Assembly: GCA_026706385.1 (NCBI GenBank) | Contig: JAPOYV010000097.1 | Location: forward strand, 1-64,000 | Length of the DNA stretch: 64,000 bases | Direction of reading: 5' to 3' | From: Gammaproteobacteria bacterium | GTDB taxonomy: Bacteria; Pseudomonadota; Gammaproteobacteria; Pseudomonadales; Azotimanducaceae | Part shown: positions 18,634 to 27,236 of the stretch, one piece after another | How positions within the stretch are numbered: position 1 is the stretch's first letter | How the letters are laid out: every line of letters starts with the position of its first letter | The notes under the pieces: model-generated | What the model was told of the DNA's origin: nothing | What the model saw: only the letters and a program-made list of their open reading frames with translations | Database searches by the model: none | Made by a program: the position numbers and the translations under genes

Positions 18634-19088
18634 GTGCCGATTTCGTGTGACAAGTCGCATTGGTCGGCGCGTGCGACAGGACGCTGGCCGACCATCATGG
18701 ACGGACCCTGCGCGCAGAGGCCGAGGCAATACACGGGTTCCAGCGCGACGCGCTCGTTGGCACCGCCGAGTTCCACGCCCAAATGGGCCTCGACGCGCTC
18801 GGTGAATGCGCGCCCGCCGACGGCTTGGCAGGCCTCCGCCTGGCAGACCTTGACGGTCACGGGCGGCTGCCGCGTGGTCTTCAGATCGTGGTAGAACGAG
18901 ACGATGCCGCGGACCTCGGCTTGGCTCAAATTGAAGACGTCGGCGACGACGTGTTCGTCGGAGCGCTCAATGTGGCCTTGTTCGAGGACGACCTCCCGGA
19001 GCGCCTGCAGAACGCCGCCGACGCGGTTCAGGTGGCGCGCCGCGATGATGCGGGTGAGCGCGGTACGCGAGTGGTCGGATTCGGGCAT
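18630..19088 (-). CDS. fdsG: NAD-dependent formate dehydrogenase gamma subunit (NuoE-like)
   Basis: A 152-residue NuoE-like subunit. The 2Fe-2S ligands are visible as CQAEAC and CLGLC, a C-x4-C plus C-x3-C pattern in a thioredoxin-like fold. It is the first gene of fdsG-fdsB-fdsA-fdhD, all coupled by 4-bp overlaps. Only 28 bp separate it from the preceding gene's end at 19117, so its promoter is either very compact or inside that gene. No fdsD (delta subunit) was found at either end of the operon. Confidence 0.93.
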   Translation of the reverse strand: MPESDHSRTALTRIIAARHLNRVGGVLQALREVVLEQGHIERSDEHVVADVFNLSQAEVRGIVSFYHDLKTTRQPPVTVKVCQAEACQAVGGRAFTERVEAHLGVELGGANERVALEPVYCLGLCAQGPSMMVGQRPVARADQCDLSHEIGT

Positions 19089-19116
19089 CGGGCGAATATA
19101 GCATCACCCTTTGATA

Positions 19117-21009
19117 CTACTCGGTGCCGGCGGGCTTGAGCTCGAGGAAAAGCGGACCGCCGCCCCAACGCACGTGCGCGGGTTCGTAGCCCTCGCTGGT
19201 GCAAGTCATGTCCGTGTGGGCCAGCGTGGTTGGGAAGCGCAGTCTTTGTTGCTTGTACTGTCCAAAAGAGGTGCCGGCCCAAGGCCCTTCGTTGATCTCG
19301 CATATCGCCGACTCGAGGGGCTCTTTGGACTCGGCATCGATGACCGGAATTGCCAACCCCCACTCGTAGGTCGGGTTGAAGTCCAAGTCCTCGACCGAGG
19401 CGCCGAAGATGCGCACCTCGATGATCTCGCCATAGTGGGGCGAGGAATGCGTGACCACGTAGTCGCCTGGGTCGAGCCCGTCGAAACGGTACCGGCCGCT
19501 GCCGTCGACGAAAACGCGATGAATCACCGGCTCGTCCGTACGGTCGAGCAGTCGCGCTTGTACGAAGTGATTCCGGAAGTTCGGTGCCAGCCTGCCCGAG
19601 ATGCTGTACGGCCCGAGACGGGCGTCAAAGGTGGTGTCGCCCAAGACGGTGACAGCAAACGAACGTGTCGTCCCGCGCGATCCAAGGTGAACTTCGATCT
19701 CGTACTCACCATCGCCGAGCCCGTTGAACTCGAATCGACCAGCCTCGTCGGTCAACGTGTACGCCGAGGGCAGCGCGGGGTGCAGCGGGTTGACGGCCAC
19801 GTTCATCCTGGACAGGGGCCTGGTGCCGGCGAGCACTCTCCCGGACAGTTGCGAACGACCCACGAAGGCGAAGTTGGCGATGCCGGCGCCGTCGACGACC
19901 TCGACACGCGTCGACAGCTTCCGCCCGCCAGCCACCGTTGCTCCGACCACGTAAGACCCGTCGGACAGCCCCCGCATTTCGAACGGGCCATTGCCGAAAC
20001 CCCGATCGCTGCCGCGGACATGGCTCCGGGGGTCGTCGTTGCCGTAGACGTTGATCCAAACCGACTCGCCTTCCTGCAGGCCGTCGATCCATCCCGAGAT
20101 GCCGCCGAGCGGTTCGAGGTGGAGTTCGTACACCAGGTGATCGCCACTCACGACATGCACATCGCGCCGCTCGGCGACCCCGGACGTGGACCGGACCGAC
20201 AGCCTGTAGGAACCCGGCGTCACATGCTCGAACCGAAAGCGCCCGTCGAGGCCGACGGCCTCTTCCGTCCAAGTCCATGGGGTCTCGGCTGGCGAGAGCC
20301 TGACTTCCCCTGCGGTCATGCCGCCGCTCGTCAAGGACAGAGTGCCTTCGATCGTCGCCCCGGACTCAAGCGGAATCTCGAGTCGGTCCGTGCTCGCCGG
20401 AAGGGCAATCCCGCGCGCGTCGAACGCGTAGCCCTCCGCCGCGACAAGGAGGTGCACATTTCGACTGGGGAGGTCGTCGAGCGTGAAGTCGCCGTCGCCG
20501 TCGGTGGTGGCGAGCGACCCAATCTTCTGCAGGTTGGCGCGGCTGGTGGTTCCGAACATCCCCTCGTGAGGCAAATGGCGGACGACGGCGCCGGCGACGG
20601 GCGCTCCGGTGGCCGCGTCGATGACTCGGCCACTCAGGACGCGTTCCCGGGCGAGTTGGACCCGTCCGATGTCGTAACGCCCTTCCATACTGACGACGCT
20701 GCTGTGGAACCATGTTGCGTGCCCGGGGGCGTCCACGGCGATGGCGTCAAACGGCTGGTCGATGCCTATTTCGACACGGCCCCCCGCATCCGTCAGCGCG
20801 TGGATTTGCGGATCGTCCGCACCGCGCGCCAACACCTTGACGGTGAACGCGTCCAAGGGATTGCCGTCGGCGTCGACGACCGTCGCCGCGAGCGTGAACC
20901 GGGGCGGAGTGGCAGCCGACGGGTCCGCGTAGATGACGATGGCCAAGAGCAACAGGAGACCAACGCACGTGCCCCGCGAAGTGATCCGTGTGTCTCCCGT
21001 TCGAGCCAT
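19117..21009 (-). CDS. Secreted protein with repeated carboxypeptidase-regulatory-like domains
   Basis: A 630-residue exported protein. The N-terminus MARTGDTRITSRG followed by GLLLLLAIVIYADPSAA is a signal peptide. The rest is a series of beta-sandwich carboxypeptidase-regulatory-like modules, recognisable by repeated units of the form V-x-DADG-x-P, G-x-V-DAATGAPVAGA-x-V and G-x-Y-x-F-x-GL-x-PG-x-Y. These modules usually stabilise or present surface enzymes; no catalytic domain is visible. The ATG at 21009 is chosen because it gives a normal signal peptide; another in-frame ATG lies at 21039. Confidence 0.8.
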   Translation of the reverse strand: MARTGDTRITSRGTCVGLLLLLAIVIYADPSAATPPRFTLAATVVDADGNPLDAFTVKVLARGADDPQIHALTDAGGRVEIGIDQPFDAIAVDAPGHATWFHSSVVSMEGRYDIGRVQLARERVLSGRVIDAATGAPVAGAVVRHLPHEGMFGTTSRANLQKIGSLATTDGDGDFTLDDLPSRNVHLLVAAEGYAFDARGIALPASTDRLEIPLESGATIEGTLSLTSGGMTAGEVRLSPAETPWTWTEEAVGLDGRFRFEHVTPGSYRLSVRSTSGVAERRDVHVVSGDHLVYELHLEPLGGISGWIDGLQEGESVWINVYGNDDPRSHVRGSDRGFGNGPFEMRGLSDGSYVVGATVAGGRKLSTRVEVVDGAGIANFAFVGRSQLSGRVLAGTRPLSRMNVAVNPLHPALPSAYTLTDEAGRFEFNGLGDGEYEIEVHLGSRGTTRSFAVTVLGDTTFDARLGPYSISGRLAPNFRNHFVQARLLDRTDEPVIHRVFVDGSGRYRFDGLDPGDYVVTHSSPHYGEIIEVRIFGASVEDLDFNPTYEWGLAIPVIDAESKEPLESAICEINEGPWAGTSFGQYKQQRLRFPTTLAHTDMTCTSEGYEPAHVRWGGGPLFLELKPAGTE

Positions 21010-21035
21010 GCTACAAATATAGCAGTAGGCATGGG

Positions 21036-21458
21036 TCATGGGCACCTCGCGGATGCCGGAGGATGTGCGATGGCGGCGAGGAACGCATCCGGTTTCCGGG
21101 GCGAAACCGCGACTGACCCGCCACTGTGATCGATCTGGATCAACGCCGAGCCGAGGCCGAAGTGCTGGCCCCGAATCGGGCCTTCCGTCCGCACGCCTGT
21201 GATCGAGTCGAGCGGAATGCGCTTGCGTAAGGGGCCCATGCGGAGATCGAGGACGTCGCGACCGATCAGGTAGCCGGTGTCGAGTAACGTCCACACGATT
21301 AGCGGGCAAAGTAGGGCCGAAAGGGTTCGGGTGGCGGCGGTCCACCAACTCCAAGTCAGCACGTCGTGCACGGGAATGACCCATGGGAGCGTCTGCGGGA
21401 ACAACAGCAAGACGAGGACGATGCCCTGGAATCCGAACTCGCTCCGGAAGGAACGCAT
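21036..21458 (-). CDS. Bacterial PH-domain (bPH_4/DUF1200-like) membrane protein
   Basis: A protein of about 140 residues with two hydrophobic segments near the N-terminus (GIVLVLLLFPQTLPWVIPV and LLCPLIVWTLL) and then a short domain, RKRIPLDSITGVRTEG to AVSPRKPDAFLAAI, matching the bacterial PH-like bPH_4 pattern. Function unknown. The start is ATG 21458; the longer frame to 21554 would overlap the sterol reductase gene. Confidence 0.65.
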   Translation of the reverse strand: MRSFRSEFGFQGIVLVLLLFPQTLPWVIPVHDVLTWSWWTAATRTLSALLCPLIVWTLLDTGYLIGRDVLDLRMGPLRKRIPLDSITGVRTEGPIRGQHFGLGSALIQIDHSGGSVAVSPRKPDAFLAAIAHPPASARCP

Positions 21459-21499
21459 GCCGTCGGACCTCTCGCTCACGGGGCTCGGCGCCGCGCCCC

Positions 21500-22597
21500 T
21501 CAGTAGATCCCCGGAACCAGCCTGTGGCGCGTCCTCGCGCGGTACTCGGTCCACAGCTCGCCGTACTTCTCCGCACAGCGGCCGTCGTCAATGCGTTCCC
21601 GGATAACGAAGAATACGACCAAGTAGACGAAGTAGATCCACGCCCAAAAGTTCAAGAAATGTCCGAGCGCCAGCGCCATGCCGAGCGCCTCGAGGATCTC
21701 GCCGAAATAGTTCATATGCCGGGAGGCGCCCCAGAAGCCGCCGCAGAGGATCGTCTTGTTGCCGTCGCTGATGGTCGTGGGCTGCATGAAGCCGAGGAAG
21801 GCCCGGTCCGGCGAGCGCTTGAAGGTGTACTTCTGCAGGTTCGCGCCGCGTGTGATCACCCAGCCGGCGAGGAAGACCAGAGTGGATCCGCCCAGCCAGA
21901 GCACGTTGTAGGCCGGGTCGATGTCCGGTGCCGGCACGTCGGCGAGGAACCAGAGCGCCACGGGGTAGATGCATGCGTAGACGACGATGCAGCCGCCGAT
22001 CAGCTTCATGCCGACGCGCTCTTCGATGATGTCGAAGGTGAATAGCTGCACCCGTTCGAAGGCGAAGTAGTCGGCCACGAACCAGACCCACATCACGGCG
22101 TGGAGGTAGAGGCCTAGGTTCGCGGCGTCGCCGAACTGGCCTTCGTGGTACGCGGCGCTGGCGACGGCGTTGAGGGCGAGGTACGTCCCGCCGAAGATGT
22201 ACAGGAACATCTTCGCGTCGACGTGGCCGCGGAACTGCATGTTGCGCGCCCGCCCGTCGAGCCACTGCACGATGGGGTTGCGCTCGTCGGCAGGCGCCCG
22301 GACCACCCACCAGGTCGTCAGCACGGCGCTCAGCGCGACTCCGCCCGCGATCGCGTGCCACTTGACTCGCCACAGCCAGTCGAGCGGCGCGCCGGTGAGC
22401 TCGAACCACCAGATGAGCAAAGCGGCGATGAACACGAGGCCCCCGTTCAGTCGGTACTGGGTGGGGTCCGTGTTCGCGTGGGCATAGCCATCGACGCGCC
22501 GCGCCGGAATGACGCTATGGAGAACGACGAGGAGGATGAACAGCGCGGTGGGCGTGAGGAACCCGGCGATGGCCTCCAGCGTGGTCAATTCCGTCAT
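21500..22597 (-). CDS. ERG4/ERG24 family sterol C-14 reductase-like membrane protein
   Basis: A 365-residue polytopic membrane protein with about nine hydrophobic helices. The C-terminal part carries the sterol-reductase signatures GGFWGASRHMNYFGEILEA and RERIDDGRCAEKYGELWTEY, ending in LVPGIY. In eukaryotes and in sterol-making bacteria these enzymes reduce the C14-15 double bond of sterols with NADPH. Bacterial homologues occur also where no sterol pathway exists, and none of the other sterol genes is in this window, so the substrate is uncertain. The start is ATG 22597; ATG 22612 is possible. Confidence 0.8.
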   Translation of the reverse strand: MTELTTLEAIAGFLTPTALFILLVVLHSVIPARRVDGYAHANTDPTQYRLNGGLVFIAALLIWWFELTGAPLDWLWRVKWHAIAGGVALSAVLTTWWVVRAPADERNPIVQWLDGRARNMQFRGHVDAKMFLYIFGGTYLALNAVASAAYHEGQFGDAANLGLYLHAVMWVWFVADYFAFERVQLFTFDIIEERVGMKLIGGCIVVYACIYPVALWFLADVPAPDIDPAYNVLWLGGSTLVFLAGWVITRGANLQKYTFKRSPDRAFLGFMQPTTISDGNKTILCGGFWGASRHMNYFGEILEALGMALALGHFLNFWAWIYFVYLVVFFVIRERIDDGRCAEKYGELWTEYRARTRHRLVPGIY

Positions 22598-22693
22598 GCC
22601 CGATCCCCGCATCCTCTTGATCGACAACGACAATAGCCCCGCTCCGCCCAGCGGGCAAGGGACGGCGTGCGGACGTCCGGCGTCCGCGGGCCT

Positions 22694-23773
22694 TTAGCCC
22701 GCGAGCGGCGATTCGATGCCCAGCTCCCCCATCACCCCGTTGAACCACTCGATCACTTCGGGGTGGTACGGAATGCCGTTGGCTGACCGGTCGATTTCCG
22801 CCTCGTGCTCCGGAATGCCGGGGTAGACGACGCGGGTCTCGCCCGGGGCCGGCTTGCAGTCGAGGATCGAGCGCAGGTAGGCGTCCATGTCGTCCTTGAA
22901 CGTGTCGATGTCGGTGAACGCGGCCACGTTGTAGGCCATGAAGTAGTGCGCGGAGCGTTGCCGGCGATGGGGCCCGGCACCGGTGCCGGTGAGCGCGCTG
23001 GTTAGGACCTCCACCAGCATGGACAGCCCGAAGCCCTTGTGCGAGCCGATTTCGCGCGTGCCGCCCAAGGGCAGCATGAGGAACCGGTCGGGCACGGGCC
23101 CCTCGGACATGATCGGCGTGCCGTCGTCCGCGGCGATCCAGCCGGGGAGCGCATCGCCACCGACGCGTTTCAAGAGGGAGATCTTGTTGCCCGCCACCGA
23201 ACTCATCGACGCGTCGAAGATGTACGGCGGCTCCTTCCGGGACGGGGCCGCAATCCCGATGGGGTTGAGACCCAGCAGCGGTTCCGCGCCCTGGGTTGGC
23301 GCGACCTGCAGGCCGCCCGCCGTCATGGATACGCCGACCATGTCGTGCGCCAGGGCGAGATGCGCGTAGTAGGCGGACGGGCCGTAGTGGCCGCTGTTGT
23401 ACGCCGTGACCACCGCGACCCCGTTTGTCTTCGCGCGCTCGCAGGCGAGCTCCATGAGTTCCCGGCCTTGGCCGAGGCCCAAGCCGCCGTCGCCGTCGAC
23501 GGACACGGCTGCGGGCAGATCGCTCGTGCGTTTCATGGCCGGCTTGGGATTGATGTAGCCGCCCTTCAGGCCCGCGACGTAGGCCCGCATCATGTTGCTG
23601 ACACCGTGCGAGTCGATGCCGCGAACGTCCGCGTAGATCAGCACGTCCGCGCACTTGGCGGCGTCGGCATCGGACATGCCGAGGGTCGTGAAGATCGACT
23701 CGACGACACCACGCATGGTGTCGGCGGGCACCCGGACGGCCAAGCTGTCCGGGACCTTGAATCGTTCGAGCAT
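22694..23773 (-). CDS. Ldh family (MDH2-type) NAD(P)-dependent oxidoreductase
   Basis: A 359-residue member of the malate/L-lactate/L-sulfolactate dehydrogenase family, whose fold is unrelated to classical Rossmann lactate dehydrogenases. The characteristic RGIDSHGVSNM and NSGHYGPSAYY (catalytic His region) are present, with GSHKGFGLSMLVE near the C-terminus. It interconverts an L-2-hydroxyacid and its oxoacid. It is divergent, across 52 bp, from a D-2-hydroxyacid dehydrogenase, suggesting joint control and handling of both isomers of a hydroxyacid. Confidence 0.88.
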   Translation of the reverse strand: MLERFKVPDSLAVRVPADTMRGVVESIFTTLGMSDADAAKCADVLIYADVRGIDSHGVSNMMRAYVAGLKGGYINPKPAMKRTSDLPAAVSVDGDGGLGLGQGRELMELACERAKTNGVAVVTAYNSGHYGPSAYYAHLALAHDMVGVSMTAGGLQVAPTQGAEPLLGLNPIGIAAPSRKEPPYIFDASMSSVAGNKISLLKRVGGDALPGWIAADDGTPIMSEGPVPDRFLMLPLGGTREIGSHKGFGLSMLVEVLTSALTGTGAGPHRRQRSAHYFMAYNVAAFTDIDTFKDDMDAYLRSILDCKPAPGETRVVYPGIPEHEAEIDRSANGIPYHPEVIEWFNGVMGELGIESPLAG

Positions 23774-23825
23774 CGTTTATTCTCCGCGCACAAAACGGCT
23801 AAGCATAGACCGAACGGGAGCAGCC

Positions 23826-24815
23826 ATGGCGAACGCAACCAACTCATCCAACCAGGCGGTATTCGCGATGCTGCCGCCCATCGACGACCACATGCGCAGT
23901 TGGGCCGAACGACTTGAGGCAGACGTTCCCGGCTTGGAGGTCGTCGTTGCGGAGGATGAGGCCGCCGCGGCAGCCGCGATCGCACGAGCGGATGCAGCCT
24001 ACGGCTGGGTGTCCCCGGAACAGCTACCGAACGCGCGGAACCTCCGCTGGCTGCAGAACCCGTTCGCAGGACCGTTCCCCGGCTACTACTACCAAGGGCT
24101 GATCGACCACCCGGCGACGATCACCAACCCGCGCGGCATCTACTCGGACCACATCGCCCACCACATCCTGATGTTCCTCCTCGCCTTGTCCCGCGGCTTG
24201 CCGTACTGGGTCCAGGCGCAGGCTCGCGGCCAGTGGGACCGCCGTGTGCGCAAGCACGGCTACGTCAACGTCGTGGGCTCGACCGTGCTCGTCAATGGCG
24301 TGGGCGGCATCGGCTCGGAAGCGGCGCGTTTGTGTGCTGCGTTAGGGGCCAATGTCGTCGGAATCGATCCGCGTCCCGAGCACGACTCCCCGGCCGCGCT
24401 TCACCCGCCGGCGGACCTCGACCGCCTGCTGCCCGACGCGGACTTCGTCATCACCACGGTGCCGCATACGCCGGAGACCGAGTTCATGTGGAACGCCGAG
24501 CGGTTCCGGCTGATGAAGCGGTCGGCCTACTTCATCAACATCGGGCGGGGCATGACGGCGAAGCTCGACGACTTGACGGCCGCCTTGGCGCAAGGAGAGA
24601 TCGCGGGCGCGGGCCTCGACGTCTTCGAGATCGAACCGTTGCCGGCGGACCATCCCCTGTGGCGGCAGGACAACGTGCTCATCACGCCGCACGTAGCCGT
24701 CGCCGACGCGGCGGACATTCCGGAACGGCGCTACGAGCTCTTGGCTGACAATGCGCGCCGCTTCCTCGCTGGCGAACAGTTGCGCAATGTCGTGGACAAG
24801 GCGCGTTGGTATTGA
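23826..24815 (+). CDS. D-2-hydroxyacid dehydrogenase
   Basis: A 329-residue D-isomer-specific 2-hydroxyacid dehydrogenase. The NAD site is VNGVGGIGSEAARL. The catalytic residues are visible as Arg in INIGRG, Glu in DVFEIEPLP and His in ITPHVA. The start is ATG 23826 with a GGGAG box just upstream; the frame opens earlier but runs into the divergent gene. Substrate unknown. The GC-rich spacer with the Ldh gene probably holds a divergent promoter. Confidence 0.9.
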   Translation: MANATNSSNQAVFAMLPPIDDHMRSWAERLEADVPGLEVVVAEDEAAAAAAIARADAAYGWVSPEQLPNARNLRWLQNPFAGPFPGYYYQGLIDHPATITNPRGIYSDHIAHHILMFLLALSRGLPYWVQAQARGQWDRRVRKHGYVNVVGSTVLVNGVGGIGSEAARLCAALGANVVGIDPRPEHDSPAALHPPADLDRLLPDADFVITTVPHTPETEFMWNAERFRLMKRSAYFINIGRGMTAKLDDLTAALAQGEIAGAGLDVFEIEPLPADHPLWRQDNVLITPHVAVADAADIPERRYELLADNARRFLAGEQLRNVVDKARWY

Positions 24816-24821
24816 GCCGTT

Positions 24822-25643
24822 CTAACGGCCTTCCGCATTCGCGAGACGTCTTTCGAGTTCGGCCACCCGAGCCTCCGCGGCTTCGCGAGCCGCTTCCGCC
24901 TGCCGCCGCCTCGACTCCGCCTCCCGTTGGGCCGACTCAGCCTCCCGTTGGGCCGCATGTGCCTCCAAAAAAGTCGGCACGACGTCGCCCGTCTGTGGAT
25001 CCCGCATCCGGCATTCGCCGTCCTGCATCAGCAGTTCGAGGCCGAGCACTTCGCTCAGCAGGCCGCCGGAGGGGCGTTCCTCGATCTCGCGATACACGCC
25101 GTCGGGCGCGAGGCGTAGCCCCGTGATCGGTTTGGCCAGCCGGCCAGTCAGGTCGATGATCCAGTACTCGCCGATCCGGAGGTCTTCGTAGAGACGCCGC
25201 TTGGCGTCCGCGTCCTGCCGCCAGTTGTCCTTGGAGGTGATCTCCAGCACGAATGCGGGGACGCCACCTTCCTCCCAGACCCTGTACGATCGCTCGACGC
25301 CGCCCGGCGTCCGGACGTACGCAACGAACAGGTCGGGCACGACGACGGCGGCGCGGCTGCCTTCCTCGAAATAGAGGGCCATGTCGCTCCTGATCACCAC
25401 CGCCGGCGAATGCTCGAATCGGAGCTCTGCGGCTTGGCGGAGATCGCACATCAGTCGGAAGTGGCGGTCGCCCTCGGACACCGCGCTGTCCTCGTAGGGA
25501 TAGCCTTCCTCGTCACACGCCACCGGCGGCACGAACTGGTACAACGCGTCCGGGTGTTGTGCGGCGAGGGAGGCACGGACGGGCGATCCTGGCCCGTGCG
25601 CGGGCGAGGAGGTGTGCTTTGCGTGCGTGGCTTTCGCTTGCAT
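24822..25643 (-). CDS. Uma2 family (DUF820) PD-(D/E)XK-like protein with C-terminal coiled coil
   Basis: A 273-residue protein. Residues about 85-150 show the Uma2 core: VVVPDLFV, then PAFVLEITSKDNWRQDADAKRRLYEDLRIGEYWIID, matching the nuclease-like D...E-x-K arrangement. The last 50 residues are an Ala/Glu/Arg coiled coil (AAQREAESAQREAESRRRQ) with a duplicated AQREAES. Uma2 proteins are widespread, often multi-copy, and their role is not established. It is convergent with the D-2-hydroxyacid dehydrogenase, 6 bp apart. The 221 bp between it and the next gene hold no recognised gene and may carry divergent promoters. Confidence 0.8.
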   Translation of the reverse strand: MQAKATHAKHTSSPAHGPGSPVRASLAAQHPDALYQFVPPVACDEEGYPYEDSAVSEGDRHFRLMCDLRQAAELRFEHSPAVVIRSDMALYFEEGSRAAVVVPDLFVAYVRTPGGVERSYRVWEEGGVPAFVLEITSKDNWRQDADAKRRLYEDLRIGEYWIIDLTGRLAKPITGLRLAPDGVYREIEERPSGGLLSEVLGLELLMQDGECRMRDPQTGDVVPTFLEAHAAQREAESAQREAESRRRQAEAAREAAEARVAELERRLANAEGR

Positions 25644-25864
25644 GGTTGGAACCTAACATATCGGGTCTCGACTGACGTGGCTTGAGGTGCAGGGACGCAG
25701 TTAAGGGCAAGGCGCGACCGAACCGTTAGCGAGATTCACCATCGCGTCTGTAGGAAATCGCCGTTTCGTCGCGTTGGCATGCGATTTGGTCGTCGTCTCG
25801 GCTTGCTCGAATGGCGTCGAATGCGCGACACTGGCCGTATTCGAGACTCTTTGAGGTTCGAGCG

Positions 25865-26671
25865 ATGAGCGTGCAGGCCGAAGTCCGGTACTTGAACGAG
25901 GAGTGGCGGGCGCGGGACGACATTCCGCGCATCGGCGACCGCGATTCGCGGCGCGCAAACACGTCCAAGCGCGCGGTGGCCATTCACGACGCGCGCGAGC
26001 GGCTTGCGGCGGGGCGCGTCGACTTGGACGAGAACGGTTTCGCGCTGCTCGCGCTGTCATCCGCGGTTGAGGACTTCCGCGACGAGGCGGAGGTCAAGGC
26101 CGTCTACTACCCGGAGATCGAGGCGCTCGCCAGGCGCACGACCGGCGGCAGCGAGGTGTTCATCACCCAGCACGTGATCCGAACCGAGGACACCAGCGAT
26201 TTCAACAAGGCCTACGCGCGCTTCCTGCACTGCGACTACAGCCTGGCCGATCCGCGCGACATGGCGGCGCGCGCCCTGGAGAAGCGAGGCTTGCGCCTGG
26301 ACGACTACCCCCGGCGCGAATTCGCCTGGTACAACTCCTGGCAGCCGTTCGACAACGCCGTGTTCAAGAACCCGCTAGCCGTCGTGGACGCGGCCTCGCT
26401 GGCGGACGACGATGTCGTCGACTACTACTACACGGGCTACAACACTGCCGGCACGAGCGGCAAGTCGGCGATGCCGCTGCCGAATCCGGCCCACCGTTTC
26501 TACTACGTCTCGCGCATGGCCACCGACGAAGTGCTCTTCATCAAGCAGCTCGACACCCGCGGACGACGGGCGGCCGTATGCCCGCACACGTCGTTCGACG
26601 ATCCGACGTCGCCGCCCGAGGCGCCCCCGCGGCGCAGCATCGAAGTGCGGATGATGGTGGCGTTTGGGTGA
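25865..26671 (+). CDS. CmcJ/NvfI-family hydroxylase/desaturase
   Basis: A 268-residue protein of the family that includes CmcJ of cephamycin synthesis and fungal AsaB/NvfI oxygenases. Evidence is the C-terminal series WYNSWQP, NPLAVVDAASL, HRFYYVSRMATDEVLFIKQLDT and CPHTSFDDP followed by RRSIEVRMMVAF. It probably acts as a Fe(II)/2-oxoglutarate-type oxygenase on a small molecule that cannot be named. The start is ATG 25865 with GAGG upstream. Its stop overlaps the next gene. Confidence 0.8.
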   Translation: MSVQAEVRYLNEEWRARDDIPRIGDRDSRRANTSKRAVAIHDARERLAAGRVDLDENGFALLALSSAVEDFRDEAEVKAVYYPEIEALARRTTGGSEVFITQHVIRTEDTSDFNKAYARFLHCDYSLADPRDMAARALEKRGLRLDDYPRREFAWYNSWQPFDNAVFKNPLAVVDAASLADDDVVDYYYTGYNTAGTSGKSAMPLPNPAHRFYYVSRMATDEVLFIKQLDTRGRRAAVCPHTSFDDPTSPPEAPPRRSIEVRMMVAFG

Positions 26672-27236
26672 ACGTCGTCGCGGCGGGACCACGGTCTACC
26701 TGCTGCGCCACGCCGAAAGCACGGTAATTCCCGCCCTTCCCGAATCGGACTGGCCGCTGTCCGAGGCCGGCGTCCAGCAGGCCGGCGACCTGCGCGCCTG
26801 CCTTGAGCCGCTCGGAGTCGACCACGTCGTCTCCAGCCCGTTCGTTCGTGCCGTCGATACGGTTCGGCCGTTCTGCGAGGCCGCTGGGATCGAGCTGCGG
26901 GTCGACCACGACCTTCGGGAGCGCCGACTGTCGGGGCAACTGATCCGGGACTTCGAGGGGACCCTGCGCAAGACCTGGGAGGATTTCGATCTCGCGCTCC
27001 CGGGCGGCGAGTCGAGTCGAGCGTGCCAGGAGCGCGTGGCGGGTTGCATTTCACGGCTCGCGGCCGCCGCGCAGGGTCAGACGCTGCTGGTGAGTTCGCA
27101 CGGCAACGCCATCGCGCTCTTTCTGAACATGCTGGATCCGGCCTTCGGGTGGTCCGAGTGGCGGGCGATGCGTAATCCCGATCTCTTCCGGATCAGGCTC
27201 GACGGTCCGTGCTGGGGGCCGGTGGTACGCCTATAG
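26664..27236 (+). CDS. Histidine phosphatase family protein
   Basis: A 190-residue phosphoglycerate-mutase-like phosphatase. The catalytic RHA motif is LLRHAEST near the N-terminus, the second histidine is in VSSHGNAIAL, and DLRERRLSG supplies the acidic residue region. The only usable start is TTG 26664, which overlaps the upstream oxygenase stop by 8 bp, consistent with translational coupling. It overlaps the convergent epimerase gene by 6 bp at its 3' end. Confidence 0.85.
   Translation: MGERRRGGTTVYLLRHAESTVIPALPESDWPLSEAGVQQAGDLRACLEPLGVDHVVSSPFVRAVDTVRPFCEAAGIELRVDHDLRERRLSGQLIRDFEGTLRKTWEDFDLALPGGESSRACQERVAGCISRLAAAAQGQTLLVSSHGNAIALFLNMLDPAFGWSEWRAMRNPDLFRIRLDGPCWGPVVRL

Noticed and set aside
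19111-21129. Plus-strand open frame of 672 codons
   Set aside because: It lies antisense to the carboxypeptidase-regulatory protein, whose signal peptide and repeated domains are clear; long antisense frames are common in GC-rich DNA.
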